Assembly: GCA_015039365.1 (NCBI GenBank)
Contig: WION01000053.1
Span: 161,480-225,479, forward strand
Origin: Amanita rubescens
Taxonomy: Eukaryota; Basidiomycota; Agaricomycetes; Agaricales; Amanitaceae
DNA length: 64,000 nucleotides
Reading direction: 5' to 3'
In this document: piece by piece, positions 31,201 to 40,971 of the stretch
How the letters are laid out: each line of letters begins with the position of its first letter
Position numbering within the stretch: position 1 is the stretch's first letter
Notes under the pieces: generated by a model
Told to the model about the DNA's origin: nothing
The model's database searches: none
The model's input: the letters and a program-made list of their open reading frames with translations, nothing else
Position numbers and translations under genes: made by a program

Positions 31201-31861
31201 TACCAAGATGACGCCGTTTGAAATCATGTTTGGAATAGAGCCTGTGGCTATCCCCACAGCATTCCCGCGAATCAACGTACCCGCCGCTGAAGACCGCTTC
31301 AAGGTCTTAACACAAATACGAGACGAAGCTCTCGCCGCACACGAATTAGCTAGACAGCTAATGACTCAACGTGTCAAAGGGAAATCTCCCGCATTTAAAG
31401 AAGGAGACTTGGTATGGCTAGACTCACGAAACCTGAAAACTGGACAAATAAGAAAATTCTCGCCTAGACGAGAAGGACCGTTCAAGATCGAAAAGATCTT
31501 AGGACCTGTCACCGCTAAACTTGAACTTCCCCCAAGATGGAAGATTCACCCCGTTTTTCATGTTTCACTCCTTACCCCTTATCATGAAAACGAAACACAT
31601 GGTCCAAACTTTACTAGACCAACCCCAGACCTTATAGATAACAAAGAAGAATACGAAATCGAGACGATTGTCTCGCACCGAAGAAAAGGAAACCAATGGC
31701 AATTTTTAGTCAAATGGAAAGGTTATCCGACATCTGACAATTCATGGGAAACCGAGGAAAACTTAGAACACTCCGAGGAGACCTTAAACGAATATAAGGA
31801 ACAACATGGAATTACAGCAATTGTCCCCACTACTCGTAAATCACGAAAACGCCGTTCTTGA
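28272..31861 (+). CDS. Gypsy 2 pol polyprotein with chromodomain (about 1196 aa)
   Basis: Read in the -1 frame from the slippery site. Protease is near residue 53 (LIDSGAQGKFVDS), reverse transcriptase from about 260 with YIDD near 406 (VVYIDDMLIYG), RNase H near 553 (LETDASNWAVGAVL), and integrase with an HHCC domain near 768 (MGHPGRLKTLEL ... CALCQQMK). Catalytic residues lie in MDFITDLP, SDRGPQF and TDGESERLN (about 840-933). The chromodomain is at about 1126-1183 (FLVKWKGYPTSDNSWETEE). The whole frame is uninterrupted. It is the counterpart of Gypsy 1 pol, whose protease has DCG instead of DSG. Confidence 0.95.
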
Positions 31862-31865
31862 AACC

Positions 31866-34016
31866 ATGTCCTCCCCCATTAACAACCCATCCGCCGCTGC
31901 TACTCCAGCCGCTTCAACAGTCGTCGAGGAAACCGTCCCTCCGACCCCTTCTAGGGAGGAATCGCCCGCACCATTACCAATTCCTCCTCCTACCTGTATG
32001 TTACATTATATATCCATCGGCACAGAATGGTTCCCTATAGTTCCTTCTGACGAGGAATTCGTACCTCGAAATGAAGATTCTTCATCTTCTGACTCATCCT
32101 ATACCTTCCCATCATCAAACACTTCTACGATAGAAGAACTAATGCGAAACGTCACAGATATGGGGAACGCTATTCTCCCTAACACTCCTGTGCCACCTGA
32201 AATGCAGGAAATGGTAACTCAAGTATTCGCCACCAGAGACCAAATGGTCATCACCTACGCACGCGGACCACGTCCTGACACCACCCCTGAGGATATCCGG
32301 ATCATGCGAGAAGGACTACTCATGTTCAATACCACCGCTTTTACCCTGGGAGTTCCTCCCATTGATGAAGAACTCGTCGACGACTACCTTGAAAGGGCAA
32401 GAACCATCGCCGCCACCAATGCTGCAACCACCGCCGCCATCTCTGCCGCCGCTAATGCTGTTGCCGCCGAAATCGATACCATCACCGTTAATGCTGCTAT
32501 CGATGACGAGATCAATGAAAGACTCGTCAATCCCATCTCGATCCCTATTGTCTTCCCAGAAGACACTCCATCGCCAAGGCCCCTTTACACCCCGTTGGAT
32601 TTAATGAGGGAAACCCACGCTCGATCCATGAGCCCAATACCTAGACTCCCTGCCGAAGGACCTATTCCTAGGTTCTATTTCCAGCACGCCTCTGTCAATG
32701 ACGACAACTTTAACGTGCCCGCACCCGACATTCCCGCTATAAACGTCATCTTGACACATTACGCCATCCCCTCCTTCATCGATCCAATAATTCGACGAGC
32801 CTTTTACCGAATCTGGACGCTCTTCACGTCCTGGACCTTTGCCAACAACTATCTATTCATCTTAAATAGATATGTTCGCCCTGATCTGATGGCCCTCGTT
32901 AACGTCATCATTAATCTCACCCGTCGGTTCCGAGAACCACAACGTAACCGCTGGATCACTTTGATGATCTGGAATAATATTCATTGGTTTTGCGACCTAC
33001 GAGGAGACGTATACCTCGAAGAAGCAACCCGTCTTACCACCGCCGGACATCGTCACCATTTCATCCAACCGACACGACAACCCGCTTTAGACACTGGCAT
33101 GGCCTGGATGCACGGACGCCCTGTATTTCCCCGCACTCCCGTCAATGCCACGTTCGAACGAATTCGAACCCTTAGTGACCGACTCAACCCGATGATGACC
33201 CCTGATGGTTGGGACATAACTATATTACGACAACTACAAACGACGATTAACAATCTCGTGTGGAGGCACGATCGTAACCCTAATAGACCCAATGCCAGTA
33301 ACGAATACCAAGACGCCGCCGTCATCGCACTCCAAACAGGACATACAATTGAAGGACGCGATGTCCCTATCCTTGAAAACCCGACACGTCGCACCATCTT
33401 TCACCTGCACGGACCTGATCCCTCAGCCGAACGATTGGTATCATTCGAACCGAATAACCTAGCCTTCGAGGGAGAAGACATCCCTGGAACTCAAGGTTGT
33501 TACATGTGCGGAGCCCCGCATCACACTACCGAACACCATCAACGACGAGAAATACGCCGAGGACCGGTACATGAGGAAACCCCGCCTCCCACTTATCCAG
33601 ACGCTATAACACAATCATCGCTGCCCACGCCATTTGAACAAATCCCTGAAAGACGAATTTCTACCGCTTCGCCTGCTACTACTATCGATTCCGCCCAACT
33701 CGAACAAGGCGAACCTTCCCCGCTTATCGAAAGAAGACGACGAGGGACAAATACTCGTCCTCCAGGCAACCGCTTCACTACTACTACTACTGGACCTCCA
33801 CCATCACGACGAAACCTTGGAAACCGTCGAGGCCAATCCACACGAGGACAGTCGACACGACATGTCGCCACTATGACCGCCTCGAATACACGAGAAGAGC
33901 GACCGACTCTTCAAGAACGACTTACTGACAACCGCCGCCGCCGTCGTCATCCCTGGCAAGGAAATGAAGACTCTTACACCTACGACAGCGATGCTGAACA
34001 CAATCGTGACACGTAG
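31866..34016 (+). CDS. Gypsy 2 ORF3, extra protein after pol (716 aa)
   Basis: The ATG at 31866 (MSSPINNPSAAAT) is 4 nt after the pol stop. The protein has a Pro/Ser/Thr-rich N-terminus, an Ala/Thr-rich helical stretch, and a folded-looking central region rich in Trp/Phe (FYRIWTLFTSWTFANNYLF). A helical segment follows (RIRTLSDRLN... then LQTTINNLVWRHDRN) that aligns with the same region of Gypsy 1 ORF3. A knuckle CYMCGAPHHTTEHH sits near residue 544, with the identical C-X2-C-X3-H-X4-HH spacing, and the tail is basic. No signal peptide or clear membrane anchor is present. An additional frame after pol is known from some Gypsy elements, usually env-like; this one does not look like env. Function unknown. 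Confidence 0.85.
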   Translation: MSSPINNPSAAATPAASTVVEETVPPTPSREESPAPLPIPPPTCMLHYISIGTEWFPIVPSDEEFVPRNEDSSSSDSSYTFPSSNTSTIEELMRNVTDMGNAILPNTPVPPEMQEMVTQVFATRDQMVITYARGPRPDTTPEDIRIMREGLLMFNTTAFTLGVPPIDEELVDDYLERARTIAATNAATTAAISAAANAVAAEIDTITVNAAIDDEINERLVNPISIPIVFPEDTPSPRPLYTPLDLMRETHARSMSPIPRLPAEGPIPRFYFQHASVNDDNFNVPAPDIPAINVILTHYAIPSFIDPIIRRAFYRIWTLFTSWTFANNYLFILNRYVRPDLMALVNVIINLTRRFREPQRNRWITLMIWNNIHWFCDLRGDVYLEEATRLTTAGHRHHFIQPTRQPALDTGMAWMHGRPVFPRTPVNATFERIRTLSDRLNPMMTPDGWDITILRQLQTTINNLVWRHDRNPNRPNASNEYQDAAVIALQTGHTIEGRDVPILENPTRRTIFHLHGPDPSAERLVSFEPNNLAFEGEDIPGTQGCYMCGAPHHTTEHHQRREIRRGPVHEETPPPTYPDAITQSSLPTPFEQIPERRISTASPATTIDSAQLEQGEPSPLIERRRRGTNTRPPGNRFTTTTTGPPPSRRNLGNRRGQSTRGQSTRHVATMTASNTREERPTLQERLTDNRRRRRHPWQGNEDSYTYDSDAEHNRDT

Positions 34017-34029
34017 TCACAAGTAAATT

Positions 34030-34048
34030 CAATATTCGGCGAATATTG
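34030..34048. other. Perfect inverted repeat before the Gypsy 2 polypurine tract
   Basis: CAATATTCG-G-CGAATATTG, a 9-bp stem, between the ORF3 stop and the polypurine tract (GTAGGAGAAGGGCTA, about 34058-34073). Confidence 0.65.
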
Positions 34049-34073
34049 GACTTCGTATGTAGGAGAAGGGCTA

Positions 34074-34503
34074 TGTTACAAACGTACGTCATGGCCTATC
34101 TTTTTTTTATCTTATCATCTATGTCATTCCTCCTATGTCATTATTTGCATATGCGTTCCTTCCGGAACATTCATCGTTTATCATATGCCAATTACTTTTA
34201 TCACATGTATGTCGTTTTCACATGTTAACCGTTTCATTATCACATGTAACCGTTTTCATTATCACATGTGTATATACTTACCATATTTGCGTATGTACTT
34301 TGTACTATATAAATCACGCAAATATACGACTAGACCTCAGTCTAGTTTTAACAGTCAGAATCTGTCTCGTTATCGTCTAAGTTCCCTTGAGGACTTATCC
34401 AATAACACTCTTATTCTTTGAACGTTCTTAAGTGCCGGAACTCCCTTGAGGAACCTACGGTACCTGATAGGCTTGACTTATCAGTGAACGAACAAACGTA
34501 ACA
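34074..34503 (+). repeat. Gypsy 2 3' LTR, with two-unit 22-bp repeat
   Basis: 430 bp, paired with 25961-26434. Confidence 0.95.
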
Positions 34504-34508
34504 CAAGC
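34504..34508. repeat. Target-site duplication of Gypsy 2 (CAAGC, right)
   Basis: Second copy of the CAAGC at 25956-25960. Confidence 0.9.
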
Positions 34509-34770
34509 AGACGAATATCAGTCTTCATGAAGTGTAGAACGATTCGAGCACAGTAGTATTATGATGCTTTCTGCATTCTGCCTGGAAATCTGAGGTGCGG
34601 AGGAGCATGACACGTATCATTATGATGGCAAAAGACCTTGAGTGATTACTAACTCTATTCAATGGAGATAGCCCTGAAATTGGATATCATACGGATAGTG
34701 AACATGTCGATTATTTGTTGCCAGTGAATGATATGGACTCTAATATGGAAGTTGTCAGTGTGATATTTTC

Positions 34771-35985
34771 TTTGCTCCGCGAAATTGGACAAAACCCACT
34801 GATCCATTGTGATCATTGATGATCGTGATGGATCTTGATGGATCTTGATTTTTCACTAAACGATCATCATGAATGATCGTTATAAGTAGTGATCACTCCT
34901 GAATCATGAGTGATCATTAATGATTCATGATTATCCCAAGTGAACAGCCATGAGTAGTAGTTATTGGATCATGAATAGAATTTTTCAAATATTTGAATTC
35001 TGTCATGAAAACTCATTAAGCACAGTGAATCATGGTGAACAACTGTTGAGACCATCCAAAGTCCTTTTATGATCAATTGTAGCTTAATTGTGGCTCATCA
35101 TGAATCATCATGGTCCATTCATGATCACTCCACATCGAAATTTTGATGTGCCTTCCAAATTTGGAAGTTGGTATGCCCAACTCGCTCAATATTCCCACGG
35201 GAGTACTTAGTGCACTAAGTCTACTTAGTTGTGTCATAGTTCCCACAGTTGAATTGAGCTTGTGCCACACTGCTCATCCTCAGATATCAAGTTAATGCCT
35301 TCAACCTTGGCCCTTAACTTGACATTCAACTTGTAATCTCAATTGATGTTTGACTTGACTTGTAAACATTGCCAATTGGCTGTATTAATGCTCTCGTATT
35401 CTCTCTTATTCTTTCTTATTCTCTCTTTGGCCATGTTTGGCATCCTTCTTCTGGGCAATGTTTGGCACTTTTCCTGGCCACTCTCTGGTCCCAAGTTCAT
35501 TGTTTAATATGTATAATGTGCTGGTACATGTAGCACTAACTGTGATTAGAGCCTATGAATAAGCATTACAAGAACTGTCTTGTATTGGAAATCTATTCAA
35601 ATGAATATTCAGGTCTTGTAAAAAAGACATTCACTTCATTTGAATCCTTTCATTGTCAAAAGTGTTGTTAAAAGCATGGTAGTGATCATCAATGATCACT
35701 AATGATTAAGAATGATTACAGATGGTTAATGATGAATACAAATTCTCTAAATTTCACTCTATATCATGGTTCATAATGGTTCATAATGGTTCATGGGGGC
35801 ATGATCCAAGAAGAAAAAAGCAATCATGATATGGCCATGATGAATCCCTTCCATTCATGACTGGATAAGCATGATTCACAATGATCTATCAAGATCATCA
35901 TTGATCACTGATGATCATGACAAATTATGATGGATCATGAGAATTTCGAGGAACAAAATAGGTTTTGTCCAATTTCGCGGCACAT
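34771..35985. mobile_element. Non-autonomous DNA transposon (MITE-like) with about 20-bp TIRs
   Basis: CCGCGAAATTGGACAAAACC at 34777-34796 is repeated inverted and without mismatch at 35961-35980. ATATTTTC flanks the element on both sides (34763-34770 and 35986-35993), consistent with an 8-bp target duplication as in hAT or KDZ elements, although the AT-rich motif could recur by chance. The 1.2-kb interior has no coding frame and consists largely of degenerate GATCAT/ATGATC/TTGATGG words. Superfamily assignment is open. Confidence 0.7.
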
Positions 35986-35993
35986 ATATTTTC

Positions 35994-38900
35994 CCACTGT
36001 GTCAGGGACTTCTCCGACTTCGAACACACGCCGCTTAAGGCGGAGTTATGGATACTGCAGACTTGGGTTGGGGAATCAGGCCGACGTAACCACACATTGA
36101 AGCCAAAGTGGTAGTACCCCAGTTTGAAGAGGCCCGTGACGCGTGAAGCTTGAAGTCTAACAGCGAGCCTCGGGCTCTGGATCGGTGATTGTTGTGCCGT
36201 GTTTGGCCCATAGCGGCGTGAGTTCAAATTCCTATTAGGTCATTGGTATATGACGGCGACGGAGCACAGGGTGTACCTCAAGCGTCACGACGGAAAGAAG
36301 CCAAAATCAACTAAGCCGATCAGGAGGCATGATGAACCTAGAAATGGAGATGTTTGATATTCTAATATGGAGATTGTTTCGTGGGAATGTTTGCTCATGG
36401 TCAATTGCAAGCGCAAAAAATCTCGAAAGATATGAGTGTTCGCCCATGCGAGCGGGTTCTCCTTCTCAAACCGCATTTGCTATTTCTACATATCAGATGA
36501 GACCTCGCAGCTCGCCTACCGCTACACAACCCCGCTATCACTTCTCACTTTGCCAATTCCGTCTCCAGGGCCAAAAGCTTATCACAGTACCACGATGTCG
36601 CGTAAGTCAATACGAAAGAGAAAAAAGGATTGTTCAAATGAAACTGAGCATGACGAGACTGCACGCATCGGAAAGTTAGTCAATCCCGTCTTGCCGTGCT
36701 CGATGGTTGACGACATGTGTCATTATCATTGCGCCGATTGTCACATACGCGAATCTGGTCCACCAGTCCAAGCCATGGTTGGCAAGATGAAAGACAGCTA
36801 GATCGATGGAACAGGTCCGAGTCGAGCTGTCAAAGCTTCTACGTTGATTCCGCCTCGGAGAAATTCGCAGACATCCCTACCCAGACTCATTTTCGACACT
36901 ATTGCATTCCCTTACCGAAGGAAGAAATAAAATGGCTTCTGTCAGCATCTGCCATTCGGCCCAGGGCGAGTCGGCAAAGAGCATTCTTCTCGACCTTATC
37001 GCGGTAATATCATGCGATGGTAACCTTGCCCTGGTACTCATAATACTCGGCCGACAAACCTGCATGTGATTTCCGCCTGATCGGGTCCACCACCTTTGAT
37101 TTCAGAGAGAAATACCCGGATATGGATGTTCAGGCATGGATATCTTACACTGTAACAGTGCTTCTCCCGACATCATAGATCAAACCTCCTTCTGGTGGCC
37201 TACGGAATCGGTACGCACACTACTACTATGTACATCAATGTCAATGTTTAACAATAACCATCGTCATGTTTGCTGAGTTAACCTTGGAACACCCGTTGTG
37301 CAGTTCGTCTATACATCTTAAAGCTGGAATATTCTTAACACTTATTGTGACGTGGATTACAGACGAGCTTACAGATCGCTTGGAGGTGTCTCCCAATGCG
37401 GACTGGGTTCTCCGTCAAGGATTTGAAGACGACGCTGTGGGACGTTGCCCATGTGTCTCTTTTGTTAAACCAGGACCGATTTCCCGAGGATTGTGGGAAG
37501 CGATTTGACAAAAGAGGATATTAGTGTCATTGATTCCAGAAAGAATCTGATCAATATCTTTCCTACTATTGAGAAGGCTAATCTGGGGTGATCCGTTTTT
37601 AGACTTTAAATGAAGGGCGGACTCGTATGCATATGGCCATGCGCACACTTGACCTGTCGTGCTAGCTGAGTTTCGTGTTTAGCGACAAGTCTTCTTCTCT
37701 GCCTCGCCCGCACCTCCTCCACTCCCAGTTCCTTCATACATTGTGTTGCTTGACCAGGTCGCACCGCGCAAAACTAATTATAAGCAACCGGAATCACCGT
37801 CGACGGCAGCAACTGAGTATGGCGGACCCGGATATTTTAAATGTAATGATCAAGGTGCCAAGCTATACACTCCACAAGTTCTATTTAGTTACCCCCGGCT
37901 ATTCCAGGGCACTACAGGCACAAGGTAATCCGAAATATTCGAATCCTTATAAGAGAACAAGGAAAGGAAATGAGCATGGTATACACGTGTATCAAAGCGC
38001 CCGTTGGCACAAAAAAATGGAGATAGTAATGGTACTAGGTGCCGAAGATTCTACCTCGACTTGCCAAAATGGGTAATAATGACCTTGCTTCCCAAGGAAG
38101 GTTTCATGTTCGCCTCCGTAAATGTGGGAAATGCAGTGGGGGGCAAACGGCGTCAAGGCTGGACGTCTGTTCCATATCAGGGCCCTTTTCGTCAACAGCA
38201 CCATTGGTAGCACACAAATGGTGCCGGACTAGGAGACCAGTCATCCGTGTTCCACTTGGATCTCTTGATTTTTGGGTACCAAGTCATTCAGTTGAGATCA
38301 GTCGATCGCGGCCTTGCTCGACGTCGTAAGGGGCTCGCTCCCTCGGATTGTGCTCAATCATTTAACACGACCAGGGGAGACAGCTACGCGAACGATACTG
38401 AGGGGAACGTCCTGTCAACTGATCGACTCCGAAAGCGAATTGGTCAGCATGATGAAACTTCTCGTAAAGCTGACCGTTGACAGATGAATAAGTTAGAACA
38501 TGGCGTTCGGGTACCTACGCACCCTGGTCGTGTCCTTCCGGATCCTCTGGTCCGAAATGGTCCGCCAGTGGCTCTCTGGTGGTGATCGGACATCCTAGTA
38601 AACCAAGACAGAAAGGACGTCAACAGAAGGGTGGTTGTGTGCATGAGAGCAATGACGACAGCCTCTCTACAATGAGACAGGAGAGCGGGGGAAGTTCATG
38701 TGAGGAGAGAACCATAGAGCGGCATACTGGCACATAATCGCGTTTCGGATGTTCGGCGGGTCTGGGTTATGTCCTGTCATTGCTAGAATTGGCCGATACA
38801 ATGGTACCGATGTCATAAAAGAAGCGTCCTCGGCCATCCTCGCAATCTCGTGAGTCGTGTGCCTTCATATTGGGGGGTCGAATTAAGCCACAAAGCCCCA

Positions 38901-39230
38901 AGTTCGGCGCGATAGTTGATTAGGCTCTTTTGGCGAAAGCGTTCCTGACTACTAGCTGGTCGCCGAACCTCAGTGCCCCATTTAAGTCAGTCTCGGCGGC
39001 GATATGAATTGTCGCCACACATTTTGTCCCGTAGACCATATACATCAAGGGTTTTTGCCTTGCCATCAGTGTATTTCAAATCAAAGTTCTTGATCTTGCC
39101 CGTGCAGCCATGCATGGCGAACGGTGATTTGTAACTTCGCAGCCATCTAGGGAAAACGGTCGAAAGCCATCATAGGTCCCTGCGCCATGAAATGGGCAGA
39201 GGGGCACGGTAGCCAGATCCGCCAGAATAA
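35994..39230. other. Long gene-poor stretch
   Basis: Many short frames occur on both strands. The best is a 68-codon frame from 36595 with a small Cys/His cluster (CHYHCADC), but no splice partner or family was recognised. The region may hold a decayed gene. No LTR or TIR was seen. Confidence 0.35.
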
Positions 39231-39238
39231 TATATATT
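39231..39238 (+). promoter_or_regulatory. TATA-like box of ZnF copy 3
   Basis: TATATATT, 47 bp before the ATG at 39278; copy 1 has its TATA box the same distance (54 nt start to start) upstream. Confidence 0.5.
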
Positions 39239-39277
39239 GAAAGCCGAGGCAATGGGCTTTCTTCATACCAGGGCCTA

Positions 39278-39866
39278 ATGGACCGCTACCACACTTCCAT
39301 TCCCAGCGTCGACAGTCTTGCCTTTTGGTATTTGCACGAGGCTTGGGGTGCCATTGACGTAAGGGTTTCGACTTGGTTCTGCCCGGCATGGGATTGACCT
39401 TGAGTAGTCAGTCGATTCTACTATACCAAGCGTAGAGGAGGCTATGCCTCCTTCGACCCCACCGACGATTAATAATGCGCAGGTCATCAATACATCCTTG
39501 GGTGGATCCTCAGGCACTGGGACTGAGATCCAAGATACAAGTTCCGAGCCCTCCTTCACGTTCGAGACATCAGGGATTAATGGCTCTCTTGTCCACCGCT
39601 GCGAATGTGGCAAGGCGATCAAAAGGATGAGCGACCTGAAGCGCCACTGGAAGTCGAGGAGACACGGTGGACGTGGATTTGGTTGTTTTACGTGCCGGAG
39701 ATCGTATGCCAGGAAATACATGCTTGACCAACATGTGTGTCGGGCTAGACCTGTCGGTAATGTGATGGAGGGTCGACATGTGAGAGCTCTGCTCAACATC
39801 TTCGTTCTATTGGCTAATGCAATAAGCTAGTCCTATGTTCCGACGGAGGGTACTGACCGTTCTTGA
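39278..39866 (+). CDS. Small two-zinc-finger protein, family copy 3 (about 162 aa)
   Basis: Exon 1 is 39278-39358 (MDRYHTSIPS..., 27 codons), intron 1 is 39359-39407 (GTAAGG...TAG), exon 2 is 39408-39779, intron 2 is 39780-39830 (GTGAGAG...GGCTAATG...GCTAG), and exon 3 is 39831-39866 (SYVPTEGTDRS). The parts join in frame. If intron 2 is retained, the frame instead ends at 39828-39830. The fingers are CECGKAIKRMSDLKRH...RRH and CFTCRRSYARKYMLDQHVC. Here the second donor is not part of a stop codon as it is in copies 1 and 2, so this copy best supports a real third exon. Function unknown; nucleic-acid binding is inferred from the fingers. Confidence 0.7.
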
Positions 39867-40424
39867 GATTTTAATATGTTCCTTTTCGCGACCTGTTTAC
39901 TGATTGTACGATATAAATGCGCATGGATGTATATGTCTTTGATGTAGTATTTCTTCTATGAGCTGTGTTCATGGACGTGAAACATTAGTAATTGTGAAAG
40001 GTTATCTTGAAGGCAAACAGACCCAATATTGGCTGTCGTGATGCGTGAGACACTTCCTGTGAGAACCCAATACGTTCGTCGTAATTTTCAACGATGACAG
40101 AGTACACGGACCCAGGCTGGAGTCTGATCCTTACGATGAGTCCACAATTTCCCAAACTCAAGTTCAGGCGCGTACCGTTTTCCATCCAAATTTGCGATTG
40201 GTGACGATCGGTTACTAGTGTATTCTTCTACTTCGTTCGAAACGCTAGGAGATAGCACAAATCGGAAAAGTGGGATATCACTTGGTTGGACAGCCGCGGT
40301 GAGCTGGCAAAGTCAGGGTCATGCTGTGAAATGCTGTGAAAGTTCCCCCGAGTGCCCATGATCTCACATGCCCATCACTGCCCATCAGCGTTCACTTCGT
40401 TGTCAACGTTGGCAACGGCCTTTG
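39867..40424. other. Non-coding stretch
   Basis: No supported gene. A short direct repeat (GCTGTGAAAT twice) lies near 40325-40340. Confidence 0.4.
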
Positions 40425-40808
40425 TCAGCTTTGTTGGTGGCCCAGATTCTTTCGCTGAGTGGCACGTCACTGGCATGATCACGTCCGAGTCCATTCATTA
40501 TTGTTCATTATCTTTAGATCTTTCAATATGAATGAACCGCAAGTGCTTACGCGTTGGTCAGTGGTATCAAGTTTCAGTTTGGTATTCCATCTCTGTGGCC
40601 TTGGTATCGTTACAAGTATCGATTAGTGTTGACACGGCGGCTTTTGTCAAAACATACCATATGGGCATATACACGTGCCATAAGATCAAGAATGATCAGC
40701 CCGAACCTGAACACTTCCGTTACAATTGGACTGATCACTCTCGGTTCTTCTTTCCCCTCCATCCTCGCCCCTCCGCACGCCCATCGCCCGAGCTACCCCG
40801 TAAATGGT
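40425..40808 (+). repeat. Diverged copy of the promoter at 42554-42940
   Basis: About 380 bp match the promoter upstream of the coiled-coil gene, from CTTTGTCAGCTTTGTTGGTGG through ACTTCCGTTACAATTGGACT to GAGCTACCCCGTAAATG, which corresponds to the start-codon region of that gene. Indels and substitutions are scattered throughout. It is not followed by the coding exon here. Confidence 0.8.
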
Positions 40809-40971
40809 CACATTGCTTAATCGATTTTTGTTATACAGTGTATCGAATGCGATTGATAAGACTCGCATCTCTAGCTGCGCGTTCATTCGCGCGCATTGAA
40901 AGCCATAGAATTGCGGAGCAGGCACACCTTAATAGCTTATGTATCAGAACCTAGTAATCCAGCAGCCTATA

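Larger units (their letters stand above)
25961..34503 (+). mobile_element. Gypsy 2: complete Ty3/Gypsy chromovirus
   Basis: LTRs 25961-26434 (474 bp) and 34074-34503 (430 bp) begin TGTTACAAACG, end ACGTAACA, and are flanked by CAAGC. The 44-bp length difference is two extra copies of a 22-bp unit in the left LTR; otherwise they look identical. The order is primer-binding site, gag with a long AUG-less extension, -1 frameshift, pol with chromodomain, ORF3, hairpin, polypurine tract. All frames are open, so this copy may still be functional. It is clearly related to Gypsy 1 in plan but diverged in protein sequence. Confidence 0.95.

Noticed and set aside
31806..31865. Earlier start of Gypsy 2 ORF3 at 31806
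   Set aside because: That start lies inside the pol frame; the ATG at 31866, 4 nt after the pol stop, matches the arrangement in Gypsy 1.
35390..35450. TATTCTCTCTTATTCTTTCTTATTC repeat
   Set aside because: A short pyrimidine-rich stretch inside the MITE-like element, too short and irregular to call separately.
34760..36000. GATCAT-rich block as a CRISPR or simple satellite
   Set aside because: There are no regular spacers or fixed period, and TIRs with a matching flank indicate a transposon.
36205..36245. tRNA B-box-like GTTCAAATTCC
   Set aside because: No A-box, cloverleaf or T-run terminator could be placed around it.
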